Below, in pieces: positions 23,115 through 36,884 of a stretch of DNA of 64,000 nucleotides (its first letter is position 1; every line of letters begins with the position of its first letter). This stretch comes from Antennarius striatus (Eukaryota > Chordata > Actinopteri > Lophiiformes > Antennariidae). Both the position numbers and the translations under genes were made by a program. The stretch is taken from the NCBI RefSeq assembly GCF_040054535.1, contig NC_090795.1:8734501-8798500 (forward strand), in the 5' to 3' direction. The notes below the pieces were generated by a model. That model saw nothing but the letters and a program-made list of their open reading frames with translations, searched no databases and was not told the DNA's origin.

Positions 23115-26100
23115 CTATTCGGGAAGAGGGTTGGATGGTGGGACTGAACTTGCTCTTCCAGCTTTCCTTTCGTAGTTAACAAGCCTCTGTCCAACCAGAT
23201 ACCTGTAAAGAGAGATTATAAAAATACTTGTTTCAGAAATCTTATTTTTGACTTTCCAGCATCAAAATTACACTGATTGCTCTTTAATTTCCAACTTTGA
23301 AACATTAATATTCTGATGTACAGTGGTCCCTCGCTTTTTCATGGTTCACCTTTCGTGGCCTTGCTGTTTTGTGGAATTTTTTTAGCACAATTTTGCATGC
23401 TCTTTTTTTTTAAACAAGGCATCATGTTCTGCATCCTGATTGGCTGTAGACCTCTGAATGTGTACAAAATGTGTCCAGCTTGTAAAATTTACATAAATCT
23501 TTGATCGCTAGTCGTCTGACTCTGAAGTACTGTACTGTATGTTTGCAAGTCCCCCCCCCCCCCATCAGACCCAACAATGTTGACGAAACGTTCTGCACTG
23601 TCAAAGGCACCTGTGGTAGCACCCAAAAGGCAGAGGAAGATGCTGACCATCGCACAAAAAGTTGGACTTACAGACACGGTAAAAGAAGGCAGAAGTTACA
23701 CAGCTGTAGAGTGCCATTATGGAATTAACGAAAGTTTGATTGATTACATAAAGAAGGAAAATAACATAAGGACCACAGCAGCAATAATTTTCAACAAAGA
23801 TTCAAAAAAGGTTATCTGCAATCCGAACTACATCATAAGGACGGAGTCTGCTTTAGCTTTGTAGATCAGTTACTGTCTTAGAAAATTGTATGAGGTATGT
23901 AATGAGTTGTCTTACAGTTTTTAAACATGTACATTAAATGTAAAAAACAAACCAGACTTTTGTGGAATTTGCCTATCGGGGGTTATTTTTAGAACATAAC
24001 TCCTGCAATAGAAGGGGACCATTGTACTTTGTATGAGCTTTGGGGAAAGTCCAAAAAGCATACAAGAAATTTATCTTTTTTAGCTAAAAAGTCTTGACTC
24101 TTGACTTACTTGTCATTCTTGATGTGTTCATAAAGTCGTTTGAACTGGCGGATCTGGAAGGACAGGATTCCTATAAGTGAGACCACCATTAGGAGGAAGG
24201 GGTAAATTCTCCTCTGCATTAAAATCTCCATCTCTGGGGTGACACCTGCAAAATAATGCACTCCAGTTATAAATGGGTGGGGAGAGCCCACTACTACCTG
24301 ACACTGTAACCACTGGTCTGTCATCTGGGATAAGAAGAAACGTATTTTGAAGAAAAATCTGCAATGTAACTGCTACATATGTACTTTGCACTCACCTACA
24401 GCAGGCACCACTCCTGCAGCAATAACATACGGCACACATAAGGAAAGCAGCAGCACTGAGATAACCGGGGCGGCCAATTTACGAATGATGAACTGTAAAT
24501 CAATGTTGCGAATTCCATTTGCATAAACCTAAGAAGAAAAGGAGCTTTAACACAGGATATTGTGCTTAAACTTTTCATTATTCAACCCGCCTACTGCTCT
24601 TTGTATTGTTTTTAAAATATAGTGCAAAACAAAAACACAGCAAGATTATGCTCATGTTTTCTTTTTTTGATCAGAAGACTACATTGTTATATAGCTGATA
24701 GTTTTTTTAGTACATGTTTATTCATGATAAACATTTAAAACCCACCTGCTCAATAACAGTCTTCAGCCACCACTGTGGGCCCATGAGCGTTATGGCAGCA
24801 ATGATTTTGGCATGAAGCACTCCAAGAGCCCAGTCCTGTAGATAACAGGCAAATGATTGGATGGATATAAGAACTGGGAATCCTCATCACACAGCAAAGG
24901 AACAAAAATGTCAAGACCTGAAGTGATGCATGTATGACGGGAGGGAACGAGAGATTAAAAAAAAGACCAACATTCGTACCTGCCAAGGGTAGAAGAGGGG
25001 TGTTTGGTCCAGGGGAACCCTGAGTGGAGCCACAATGACCAGTTCAAACAGCAGTCCCAGTAGCAGCGGGATGACTCCAGCGACAAGAAGAGCTACAACC
25101 AGGGTCTTCATAATCTGCACAGAATTATACATACTGTTATCATTGCAGAAGTTTTAATTCCATTCAATGACACCAAATCTGAAAACTAATCTGTTCCAGT
25201 CATGGTATAATTACTGACTTTGGTAGAAATGGTGCTTGCAAACAACACAGGCTTCTCATAAAAGCCTACCATGAGTGTCCACTCCTGCACTTTGTGCATG
25301 ATGACTGTGCGTCCTTGAGGCATCCAGGCTAGCAGCACAGTGATCCCACGGATAGAAAGCCAGCAGACATACAGGCCACAAGCTGCAGTGTACAGCTCAT
25401 GGATTTTGGAGCTCCCTGTCCAGAAGGACATTAACCAACGCCCGGTGAATACTGAAAAACAAGTGAAAGTAAATACGACCTCACTTGAACCATCTTCAAC
25501 TGGACAGTGATCAATCACGGAAGAGAGCTTCTATTTGAGCCAGAAATTTAGATATGGAGATAAAATTTATTGATTCGCAATTTAGAAAGAACCAGTGAAA
25601 AAGTAGAGACGTACATACAAATTAATCATTTAATTATGGTTTAGATGTTGTGTTAAAAACTACAGAACTGCTCCAAGCTGGTATTTTATTCTACTACATC
25701 TTACCTGGTAGGGTGAGGCACACCAGACTGGCCACCAGCAGAGTGATGCACATGAAAGCTATAAGCAGCACGATCTGGGAAGAACAGGACAAGTGTAAGA
25801 ATAAAAGTAAGTTTTTTATAAGTGGTACCTTTGAGCATTGAACATTCTAAATCTTTGTGGAAAACCATAATTACTAGGTAGGCCTAGTCTCTCATTTCTT
25901 AATACGAACCTTATGAAACAAGTGCAGAAGCTATACTAAGAAAAAATAAACACACCATCACCCCCACATATACATCTCCAGAGACTGCTCCACACTCAAG
26001 TGGACTATGCCGACTATCTCACCCTGAATGGGAAGCGAAGGGGTCTGTGATAGGGCTGGAATCCCACTGGTCCTCCTTGCTGCAAGATGGCCTGATGAGC

Positions 26101-29100
26101 TGCATGCAGCCCCTCACCCACAGCTGGTGCAGGGTTGTTATTGTTGTTATGTTGACCCGGAGGAGGATTATTGTTGTTGTTATTGTTCACAGGTTGGTTG
26201 GCATCATTGTCCTCCTGCTCCCCAAGGAGGTAAGAGTGGAGGTCTCTGTGGGGATTAACATGCATTAATGAAAATCCACAGCTGAATACAAAACTGTGTG
26301 GTGAGGGTTGATGACAGACAGACAGACAAAAACACTGTGGGTGAGTACATAAAAAAAACTTATCAGCTTACAATAAATATCCAGCACTGACTGTCCAGGC
26401 TCTGACCAGGCCTTTGAGCCACTGGCGAGTGTGTCCCTGCTCCAGTAGAGCCGGCAGCACAACCTGAAGTAATAAGAGCTCCAAAGAGAGCTCGCTGACT
26501 GGAGCATCACTAAAAGGAAAGAGGAGGTCATGGTCAGAAGAAGCAAGGATGCACCAATGACATTTGACAACCAACCAAAATCTGGTGTTTTTTTTTTCAT
26601 TTTTATGTTTTTATTACATTTTCAGTTTTAACAAATAACAACACAAGGGGGAGAAAACAAAAAAAAAACCGAACCCCCCCCCTAAAAAAAACAAAAAATA
26701 AAAAACCCTCTGTTCTAAACTAATTTTTCGAAATCAGATTTCTGGGTAAACGATTCTCTTACTCCTCCTGCTTTCCACCAAGATGTTTTGTCTGACCTGA
26801 AGATGATGTCTCATGCACCACTTCAGAAAGGAAAAGCAGCAGTTTTCACAGTTTACTGCTAGGTGGCCTAGATGTCTGTTGCAGCTGGTTACCTGTAGAG
26901 CATGACATTATATGGGAGGAAGGCAGGAAGCAGTAGTTTGATCAGCCTGATGGGCAGCCACAGCATGAGTAGCACAATGGAGCCAAACACCACCACCGAC
27001 AGGATGAACCGCCGCAGGTGTCTGTAGATGGGAAGGTGAATCATTTCCTGTACTGGGTTAAAATCTGGGTCATTGAGGTTTCTCAGAAACCACAGCACTC
27101 CTGGCCTCAGCACCTGGTGGATGAACAATGTCAAAGTTAGTGAAATACTTTTATGCTGTTTTATATACAGAAATCCTTAAACAAATCTGCTATGAAGACC
27201 TCTCTCAGTAGGAGGATGAAAGACGCGAAGTAGAAGACGTAGACCATGCCCACAAGCCAGTGCAGGAACATGGTGGTACCAGGGGCAGACTTAAAACTCA
27301 ACTCTCTGTCTTTCAGCGAGGCATCAAACATCTCCTGCAGGATGAGGAAAATATCACTTTAAATAAAGATAACATTCAAACTGCTACATATTCAGTGATA
27401 ATTCAAGAAGAACGTGCTATGGTGAAATGTGTTATGAATAACATTTGCACCTGCAAAACACTTAACATTCGACATACAAAATGTCCTCATGAGAGCTAGC
27501 AGAGTTCATTGGCATAACTGCATTGAACATATATAAATTTAATATTCAATTATACTGTACATGTTAATTTTAAAAGTGTTAATGTAGGATAGAAGAAGCT
27601 GCTCTGGCATGTAGTACAATAATTTAGTTAAACAGAGGAGGAAAACAGTTTCCATAAGTTGGGTTATTCTGTTACTCGCTGTTTGAAATGATCCATACGA
27701 AGCTGGTGATGTCATGAAATGTGAGGTACATGCAACAGGTTCTGGAATTTGAGTGTAATTGTTTGAATTTGGTTCACTCAGATCACTCATTAGTGTGACA
27801 GAAATACATTGTGGACATCCTTGATAAAAATAGTTCAAATTGGCTTGAAAATAAGTGTGACCAAAACTTAGATCTATGCATCTCTCAAAAAAATGGATAT
27901 TTTATTACATCCCAAAATATTTCCTTCATTTTAGAATTAAACCAAGATATCTGTATTGAAATAATAATGAGAAAAACGAATGGCGTACAAATAACACTGA
28001 AAGTCTAACCAGAAGACAGGATGCCTTACTAAAGAGCAGATGTCCAGCCACCAGCCACAGATGAGCGGGAAAACACCAATCTCCACAACAACCAGCAACG
28101 AAACCTGTAATGGAAGCAGGTATATACTTCTGTGACACTTAAGCAATAACAGCATCATGAATATTATTTAAAGCCTTCACATGTCAATAAAAGGTGTTAA
28201 ATACAGTAATGTGCAAGTGAGTATTTCTGTCTCTTCCCACCAAGGAATGATCAGAAACGCACTTAGAGGCCTTACTTTGACAACAATGTAGCAGACTCCC
28301 AGGAGACGTCGGGAACGCTGGAACCTGACCAAAGCCGCCAGCCCCTGAGAAATTCATTAAGGATCATCGAAGCTTACACACCAGTACAAACACAACAAAA
28401 CACATTTTAAAACATCAGCAAGAGGCATTTTGTTTCCTTTAGGCTTTACATTTCGGTGCATTGCAGGGGACTGATGTACTGTAATTATACAAAAGGATAC
28501 ATGACAGAGGATGAGAGTCATAGCCAGCAGAACATAGCCCACTATGGTTGTAATCAAGCCTTCAAAGTGGGAGGCTTGGACCTGAAGAAAAGCACAATGT
28601 TTTATTCAAGTAATGTAGTTCAAAAGAACAAAAGTTTATAAAAATACTCCAAGGATGAAAACAGTCTCTTACGTATTCTTCAAAGCCAAGACCCACAACA
28701 GAGAAGTGCCCGATGTGGTAGGGACAAAACGCTGTATGAAGACAAAAAAAACAAAACAAAAACATTCATCCCGTCATAGGATGCCAATTTAAATATTATT
28801 TTTCCCATATCATGTATTTGTTTGTCAGGCTACACATTTGTTCTGTACTTTGAACATATTCCATCAAAAGGTTTTAGTAAAATGAAACATCTTAATTTTA
28901 GTCTGCTCACCAAAGACCAGGATGAAAAGTGTGTTGAGAGACACCACCCAAAATACATGCTCCTACAAAAAACACACACAGGAGACTCACAAAGTTATCA
29001 CCTAAAATACCTTCTTGTAAAAGTATGACTGACAGTTAGGGATGTAAAGACTTACCAAAAATACCAAAGAGCCATCCAGGCCAAGCATCTAAAAAGGACA

Positions 29101-32100
29101 TTTAAATATTTGAATAAAATATGTCAATTACGGTAGAACATCAATGGAAAAAAGCCTGATGTGAACTTGGGACAGGACTGTTTAGTGGCAACACATGAAC
29201 ATGTAGAGTTACCCTCTCCCAGGTGAGTTCCTCTGCTGCTCTGTCCCACTCCAAAGCGTTCCAATTCATGTCATCTACAGAGAAACATACCAGCTTTAGA
29301 CAAAATGAAGATGACTAAGTTTAGAACATAAAAAGTACCAACAGGAGAAGCTGAAGTGACACACGTCATATTCTATACCACTGATTAAACTCCAGATCCT
29401 TTGTCGTTTATGGCCGTAGTATTACAAAGACATGATGGCACTGTTACTGTGTTTGACCCGTAATGCTTTTAAATTGGCTTTTAGCAAAAACAAAAGACGG
29501 CAGTTATTGTTACATTACTGAGAGTCATTGGTGAATTTGTCAGCTATGAAATGCAAAGCAACCCACTGTGAGGATTTTTTCACTGCATTCATTTGGCTGC
29601 ATCGACACCCCACAGCTAGAATAATGTCACATCACAATTCATGCTCAGCCCTTTTTCCTCGACTGCTGCAATATCAGAACATCAACTGGAATACAAAATA
29701 ACAAACTGGCGAGTGCCCAGCGGGGTAGAGGGTAGCAATTTGACAACTCAAAAATTAACTGTGACACATTGGCAAACAAGACAAATGGAGCCATTGCGGA
29801 ATCTATTTGTATGCTTCGATGCCAACTACATCAATAATCTTGTTTTGACTTTCCTGGAAATGAAAAATATTGGAAACACTTCATTCATGACGTTTTGACC
29901 CTTTTTGCTTGCCCATTGAAGGCAGACTCTGTTTTGAGATAATAAAAATGTCAAGCTCATATGGCAAATCATTCCAGCATGTCTCCATAAAAACTGAAAA
30001 TGGAACAATGTTTGTTCAGATGGACAATATGCTTTATCCACACCACCACTGTTTGTTTATATCAATACATGCCAAATGGTTTAAAAACCAAAAGTACATC
30101 AGTATGGACCCAAACTATAAATATACAGGTACAGTAGTATCTCAAGATACGAGCTGCTCAACATATGAGTGATTTGAAGTAGCTGTCGCGCTGTCCAATA
30201 TTTTTAGTCGACATACAAGCTAAATCTGAGATATCAGCTGTGCTTCGGGACACCATGGCTAGTTGGCAGATGGACGCAACATCAACTGAGACCAGATTTT
30301 ATTCTGTCCCGCTATTGGCGGATGCATACAAAATCAGCTGAGACCAGATCTTGTTCTCTTTCAAGGACATAGCGCGTGTGTGATCGTGACTTGCATTTAT
30401 TTTCATACTTTTTCATTGTTTCCGTGACTTTTATATAATTAATTACACACAGGCAAAGTTTGCATGTCAATTGGTTGATACAATTGGCCTTTTTTACAAG
30501 GCTGCAATGGATTAAAATAATTTTAAACTAGCAAAATTGACATAAATAATGAACTGACAACTAGCTCTCTGTCAAACTCCAACCTTGAGCTCCATTGTTT
30601 GGGTCTGCATCTTCTGCTGCTGCTCCCTCTTCTTCTTCAAGATCTGGCTCATCTCCCTGGTTTGGTGGAACATCAGGCGGCTCAGGCTCTGCTTCATTCT
30701 GAGCTGGTGGATCAGGAGGAACAGGATGAGCTGCAGGAGGCTCATTAGCTGCTCCCTGGCCCGCAGCTTGTGCCTGAAGGGAAGGAGAATTAATACATGG
30801 CTTTAATATGAGAAGGTATAAAATGAGATTGTGTGCAATTTGCTGGGATTAAGTTTAACTTTCTGATATCTAAAAAACAGTTATAAGTCAATAATTACAA
30901 ATGTATGCAGTATTAAATAAGGTCCTTTTCTGGTCTTCTTTTACTTTTTGTTCAGATAACAGATTAGTTTACCTCATTGGCTTGTCCAGCTGCATTCGGT
31001 GGTGGTGGCTGGTGCTGCTCTAACCACTGGGGAGCTCCACCATGGACTATTTGTTCTCTGAGCCACACCAGGCTGATAAATGCACACAGTGTGCAGGTGA
31101 CCACGAAACAGCCCTGAAGACAATCTGCAAGGAGGTTCTCTCTGCAGGAGCACAGACATTACCCACATACCACACATGCAAAAGCTGGAATGATTTTTTG
31201 ACAAGTAAGCTACTGGGTAATTAAAAGAATCAACAAGTAGAACAGATTGGCTATAATGTTTATTATAATTCTACATGCTAGTGTGTATAATGCTTGAGAA
31301 CAATAGAATGACTCACGTAGAGAGCATGTCCAACGGCAGTGTCAAAAGAGAGCTCACAGAGCCGGTAAACAGACACTTGTAGATGCGACCTGAGATCAAA
31401 TAAATAAAGGTCACTTTGCACGATGGAAATCCTTCAGAACTGCTGCAAAGAAACATGTTAGCAAACAAATGGAAATTACACAGCTCTTGCCCCTATGCTT
31501 CTTTCATGGAGCCCAGGAAGAGGAGGTATTTACACATATCTTGGATCATATGCAGCGTCGCATTTTAATTCTCTTTACCATTTTAAACAATAATACTAGC
31601 TTGTCATGTGTAATCCATGTGCTACATGTTTGCCAAATTGGAAGACTTTTTTAAATCATACTGGGAACATTGGACATGAAATTACCTTTAAGAGATCAAT
31701 ACAGAGCAATACATCCAGTATATAGCTTCATTATATCCATGAAAACAAAACCCTCAGATAAAAACTACTATATACTCTATTAAATTTATAGGTAAATTAC
31801 ACATCTGACATACTAAAACTGTAAAACAACTAATGTGAGTTGTAGGAAAGAAGTAAACCTTTTTATTCCTACTCAGTTTCTCTCTGCTTTTACTTACACG
31901 CAGTGAGAGGAACCACCCCGAGCCATGCAAAGGCTACCAGTGTATAATGGAACCAGTAGCGTATTGCCGTGCCCACGCTGGTCAGCAGGCCTGCACAGAT
32001 GTCCTGGATGGGGAGACGCGAGGGCATATCCGGGGAGTAGACTGAAAAGGACAAGAGTGAAAGAAGTGTGAACTTGAGACATTTTAATGATATTTTCATT

Positions 32101-35087
32101 GTGGTTTATGTGCAAATTCAAATTCATAATTTTAGGAAACATAACTTTTAAACTTTCATATGTTAAAAGGACTGAAAAAGAGAAAAATAAATATATTATC
32201 CTGAGGACGTTCTGTATACTAAAGTTGATGATCCATCAGCAAGCACTTACTTGGAGTGAAAGCAAATCTGTGTTTGCATAATTCACAGTACTCCTTCCTG
32301 CTGTGTTTCAGCCACTGGACCAGACTGCAATACAATGTTTAGAAGGTCAGAAGAAGCACAACAACATAAAACATGTTGGACAAGATGTTATTAGTAACAT
32401 CATTAGCCATGGAAACCTGATACATAGGAGATTAAAACAACATACATGAACATTTTCCCACACTGCCTCTATTTACCAAAGATTTTGCACTAGTAATATT
32501 CCACTATGTGCCACTGAAACAACAGATTTACACCACAAGATTTTAACCCCGAGAGACATAAACAAAGACGTTTGTTGACCAAGCATCTTTTTTTTGCACA
32601 TCACTACCATGACAATGAAATGTCTTACACTGGGCTTGCCTTTTACATATTTTAAACACAGAGACAAACACCATCCATACAATGTCAGACCAGTGTGAGA
32701 CTGCATACAAGTCTTTGGGAAGTAAAGGAGGTGTAACAACAAAAAAAGGAGCTTGTGATTCGATAAAGATGCAGACCGAGCTGTCGACAGCTTGCCTGTG
32801 ACCTCTGGACCCTACAAACAACGACTATGAGCGCCATTACATTTCGCTCCCTGATTAGTAATTACCAAAAACACTGTACATTAGTTATTACTGGGTTGAT
32901 TTAGGGTTGTAGGTTGCCCATCATAACTCCATGCCAGTTTGCTGAGACCTAGAGTCTTGGAATAACTGGATATTGTAAGCCAGTGGTTACGTCAACAGGT
33001 TGCCACACATATAAAGACATTAAAAAGTTGCGCCCTATACACAACATAAGATTCAATTCAATCAGGATTTCCACTTTGTCCACCTCATTGAAAAACTTTG
33101 ATGTTTTAATGTGGCACAACAAAACAAGGCAGAGTGTGACAGAACACATTTATTCTGTCCTAGATTGTCCAAAGAATGTGTTTCAGTTTCAAAAAAAGAT
33201 CAGCATCACAGCACCACAACCAATGGAATTTCACAGGGACATATAATGTGATGAGCTGCTGCTCAAGCAAATTGCAACCCATGCCCTGGTATACATCTGG
33301 AAAGCAAATCATTTCTAACATAACCATGAAATGAATTCTGAAACTAACATATCGCAATCAATATCACTCAGAGGAATGACATTTAAGCCTTTATCATATA
33401 TTGTGTGCCTGTTAAATGACTGTGGAGGGTTGTCAGTATTTGATATTTATTTACTAAAGTAACCACAGGGACATTAGATAAATATAGCATGTTTTAGCAA
33501 CAGCACGCTCACACTCAGCACACAATACACTGGTTTTCTAAACTTTGTGGGGATAGCTGTGAACAAAAAAGGATATAGAAAAGGTTCAACAATTGCCACA
33601 GAACAATCCAGACATGGGCTCTGTATCTGCCTGGGAATTTCCATACACCTGACCCTCTTGTACACAACGACATCCACGCACAGGACAGATGAGAACAAAA
33701 CAATATCTCCAAAATGCCCACAGGGGCAGGAATTGTTTTCAGCTGGCCAACGCCACACATAAAACCAGAAATTGAGGATAGTTTTCAAGTATTTTTTTAT
33801 GAGTGGGCAAACATTTATACTCAGTCATAATTATCTATGTGCAGAAACTGAATGCTGAAAATCACTGCCAAAATTACTTCAAGAGTAATTCATTGTCCTG
33901 ACAACCATGCACTTATTTTTATTGAAAGTGTTGAAATAGGGACTTGAGACTGGGGAAAATGTGTAGTTTCTCATAGTGTACCAAAAATGTAAACTCACAA
34001 TATCAGTCTTACCTATTTAGAGATAGGTCTTCTGCTGTATGAAACGTGTATTTGAAATCTCTTTTTTGGACTAGTGCACATGATTATGTGTTCGATTGTT
34101 ACCAAACTTACTTTGTTCATTGAAAATGCAGCAATTGTTGAATAATTTGCAAGCATGCTCCAACAACACTTTGGTATTAAAGCCTGCATAGACTCGTTTA
34201 CAAGAACAGAGTATATATTCATGTTATTGGGACTCACTGGAATTACTTAATCAGTGTTTTTCAAGATTAATTTTAACGTCTTCAACAGATCACAACAGCA
34301 AGCCTGCCATGATAATTCTGATCAATATGATTTTAAATTTTCAGCAAGAAAAGACATTATTAAAAAATTTATATATACGAAATACAAAACTGTTCTCTCA
34401 GAAAAGTAACATTAGTTGTGAGGAAACAGGAAAGTTCTTAGAAACACTTTCGGGTAGTGGGGTTGTCTGTGGAGAAAAGGGAAGGTCACAATATTAATAG
34501 CTGGAGAGCCATTAATACTTACCATTCCTGATGGATAAATTTGATACTGCCAGTGCAGACGCAAGGGTGGTACAGAGGTTTATCTGGGGTCCCCTCTGAG
34601 CGGCACACACGACAAATATCCGCTGGACACAAATAAGCAAACAAATACACACAGATCCAAGTAAGCAACTGTGGGTTATACAGCACAAGAAACAAGAACA
34701 TTGAGCCGGTATGTTCAGATTCATAGAAAAGCATCATAAAGAAATCCGGCAGTGTTAATCTGAGAAATTTGATCTCATCAATTATAGTCGTAAATGAGGT
34801 GACTAGCGATATCACGAGTGCTTTAAAGCCGTCTGGCGCTTTTAAATATTTTGCAGCTACACAATAATGTTTTATAGTGAACACCAGCACTCACAAACAG
34901 GGTATATCTTTACCATTCTTTCTGAATAACCACACACAACACTGATACGGGTACTGTCCGTACGCTATCCGGCTAAATAAGACACTAGCAGGCCAGGGTT
35001 TTCGGTGATGCAACTAGGAAGCTAATGCTATTAAATCCCAGCAAAAGAGAAACAAGCAAACGATTTACCTTCTTCGGCCGTATCCAT
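23115..35087 (-). CDS. march6: E3 ubiquitin ligase MARCH6 (TEB4/Doa10), full length, one disrupted exon
   Basis: ER-membrane RING-CH ligase for ERAD and sterol enzymes such as squalene epoxidase (family knowledge). Exons in coding order: 35069-35087, 34523-34622, 32251-32324, 31898-32041, 31317-31389, 30973-31141, 30584-30773, 29213-29274, 29056-29088, 28911-28962, 28673-28731, 28501-28581, 28276-28344, 28030-28104, 27200-27335, 26893-27113, 26372-26509, 26023-26245, 25705-25774, 25270-25451, 24980-25114, 24746-24835, 24396-24528, 24110-24245, 23115-23202. The RING-CH ligands are C10, C13, C27, C29, H37, C40, C53, C56. An acidic proline-rich loop (exon 7) and the TEB4 core ([20 protein letters not shown]) are clear. 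About 916 residues are expected, human 910. Exon 15 has 136 bases, where 135 keep the frame; the extra base breaks it (see findings). Exon 18 carries poly-asparagine. Confidence 0.95.
23321..24024 (+). mobile_element. deleted pogo/Tigger-like DNA transposon in the last intron of march6
   Basis: Left end CAGTGGTCCCTCGCTTTTTC and right end, read on the other strand, CAATGGTCCCCTTCTATTGC, both flanked by TA. The 704-bp copy keeps only the start of a transposase frame (23577-23864). A full Tigger is about 2.4 kb, so most of the catalytic DDE domain is gone. The element lies antisense to march6 and between good splice sites, so it should be removed with the intron. Confidence 0.85.
23577..23864 (+). 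pseudogene. N-terminal remnant of a Tigger transposase (95 residues)
   Basis: The frame reads [34 protein letters not shown] and [14 protein letters not shown], which is the psq/CENP-B-like DNA-binding helix-turn-helix start of Tigger transposases. The usual text is LTIAEKVKLLD, GRSYAAVGRHYGINES and YIKKEEKNIRTT. It ends SALAL and a stop, with no DDE catalytic part, so it cannot move itself. The DNA-binding part is still open. Confidence 0.8.
26160..26200 (-). repeat. coding AAC/AAT run giving poly-asparagine in march6 exon 18
   Basis: Two asparagine tracts, one of seven (NNNNNNN) and one of five (NNNNN), separated by PPPGQH, sit in a cytosolic or lumenal loop of march6. The human protein has only short NNN tracts at this place, so the loop has expanded by repeat slippage. 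Confidence 0.8.
30132..30540. mobile_element. one-ended MITE-like fragment in march6 intron 7
   Basis: It opens TACAGTAGTATCTCAAGATACGAG, a pogo/Tc1-type terminus similar in form to the MITE at 8.9 kb, and later has GGATTAAAATAATT as that element does. No matching right terminal repeat was found. The right limit is a guess. Confidence 0.45.
32325..34522. other. march6 intron 2, nothing recognised
   Basis: A 2.2-kb intron between the RING-CH exons. No coding frame, RNA gene or transposon end was recognised. Confidence 0.5.
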
Positions 35088-36884
35088 GTTGTTTACTTTT
35101 GACCGTTGACCGTTCCTTAAAGGAGCACCTTCAAAAACGAACCCATCAAAGAACGGACAATATCGTTCAGCTAGCTAAATTAAGCTAGCGAGATGAGTGT
35201 GTTCATGTGTCGAATGCATTGACAAGCATAAAATGGTTTCCCCATAGACTGCACCCTAACGCTTGCTTCGTCGTGCCCTGTCACTGTCAGACTTCGCCTT
35301 TAAGCAACAGATTTATTTAAAAGTGAAATTTAAATGTAAAATAACAAACTTGACAGAAGATACATCATCTGTGCTGCTGAGGTGACAGTTTTAACGTAGA
35401 AGACAAATGGCTAGCTGAACTGGCTAACGCATGCGCTAACGTCACCGACTCACTGACGTAGCCAAATCTGCCGTCATAACACTTTTCTTCACCGCAGCGG
35501 TTCAGGATTTACGGCAGGGAAACGTCTTGACAACGGTCACGTGATCGTTAAGAAGTTCTAAATTATCCCATGTCCTGTCAAAAGTACAGGTTATAATTTA
35601 CTCACCATTGTTCATTTGGCCGATAAAGTTTCCCTTAAGTTTTTCTCAGATAGTTTAAGTGGTAAAAGCAGTTAAATAAAGTTAAGTAGGTTTTGATTTG
35701 TTTCAGTACTGTAATCGCAATTTTCCTTTCATTATTTCATCATTAACAATTATTTTGTTATGCCCGAGTATCTCTCGGTAAATTCATTTTCGACTCTGCA
35801 AAAAAGGTTTCTGTTTGATGTTTCGTTTTAAAATATACCAAGGAATAGAATAAATAGACAACAAAGCCTTCTCATTTGGCCAAAATGTCAGGAATAAAAT
35901 ACAAAAAGCCGATTTGATTATCAAATGTTTGTTCTGTACAAGACAAAAATTAAGAGAAATCATAGAGAAAATAAACATGTTTTCTGAGACCGGATTTCGT
36001 CATCTGGCTACAAAATAATATTGTCAAATGTAATGCCATGTGATCCCTGGAAGACGAACTGCAGCACATGTGTCAAACTCAAGACCACATCATTGTATTT
36101 GGCCCGTGAGAGCATAAATGTCAGAGTGTCTAAAATTAAACATGTCTAAACTAAATTTCACACAATGCAGTCATTGAGGCCAATTCAACTTTGACAAAAA
36201 CATTTAGAACAAAGTTTGACGTCATTTGTCTATATTCACTTGGATAGTTTGAACCTTGATTGATGGAGTTATGTGGGTTTCGTGACCTGGATGACTGAGA
36301 ACCTACATAGACATAACTTGACATATTAAAAAGACTCATGTTACAACAGAGCAAGAAGCAAACATAGTTTTTCCGTGCAACTGTAATATTTTTTCATTCA
36401 TTCATTCATTGTCCTACCGCTGGCTCTATTGTCGTGGGTCGCGGGGAGCTGCAGCCTATCCCAGCTGGGATAGGGCGTGAGGCAGGGGAAACTCCAGACA
36501 CGACGCCGGTGCACCTTGGTGTAATATTTGTAACTTGAGTTTTTTAACATTAAGGAGTAGTTACATTTATTTTGCATTACGTTGAGTTACATTTAGTTAC
36601 ATTTACAAGTCACATTTGGCCCTGTGAGGACAGCCACTATGCTGATGTGGCCCTTAGTAAAAATGAGTTTGACACCCCTCGACTACAGCATCGAGTGTTC
36701 AAAACCAGTTTTTTCCCAAAAACTATTTTTTTTAAGAAAAAAAAATTATCTCCTTCCTACGAGTAAATCTGTTTGTGCATGTCTTTGTGACCTAAGTCTA
36801 CAGTACAGTCTGTGGTTAAACAAAAGCTAATGTAAACCCTCTATGCAATCGTCAAGGTCCATCAGTCAGCTAGGCAACATTACC
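35088..36884. other. intergenic stretch upstream of march6
   Basis: The first 400 bases (35090-35480) are CpG-rich and are the likely march6 promoter, with TGACGTAG-like and CACGTGA motifs near 35450-35545. The rest is AT-rich with one dispersed repeat at 36395-36525. No protein gene was found. Confidence 0.5.
36395..36525. repeat. dispersed teleost repeat fragment (GGTCGCGGGG...CCTATCCCAGCT)
   Basis: A CATTCATTCATT lead is followed by CTACCGCTGGC, GGGTCGCGGGGAGCTG, CAGCCTATCCCAGCT and GGCAGGGGAAACTCCAGACA. This order of motifs is that of an abundant fish repeat, usually seen as part of LINE 3' regions. The family was not assigned. Confidence 0.6.
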
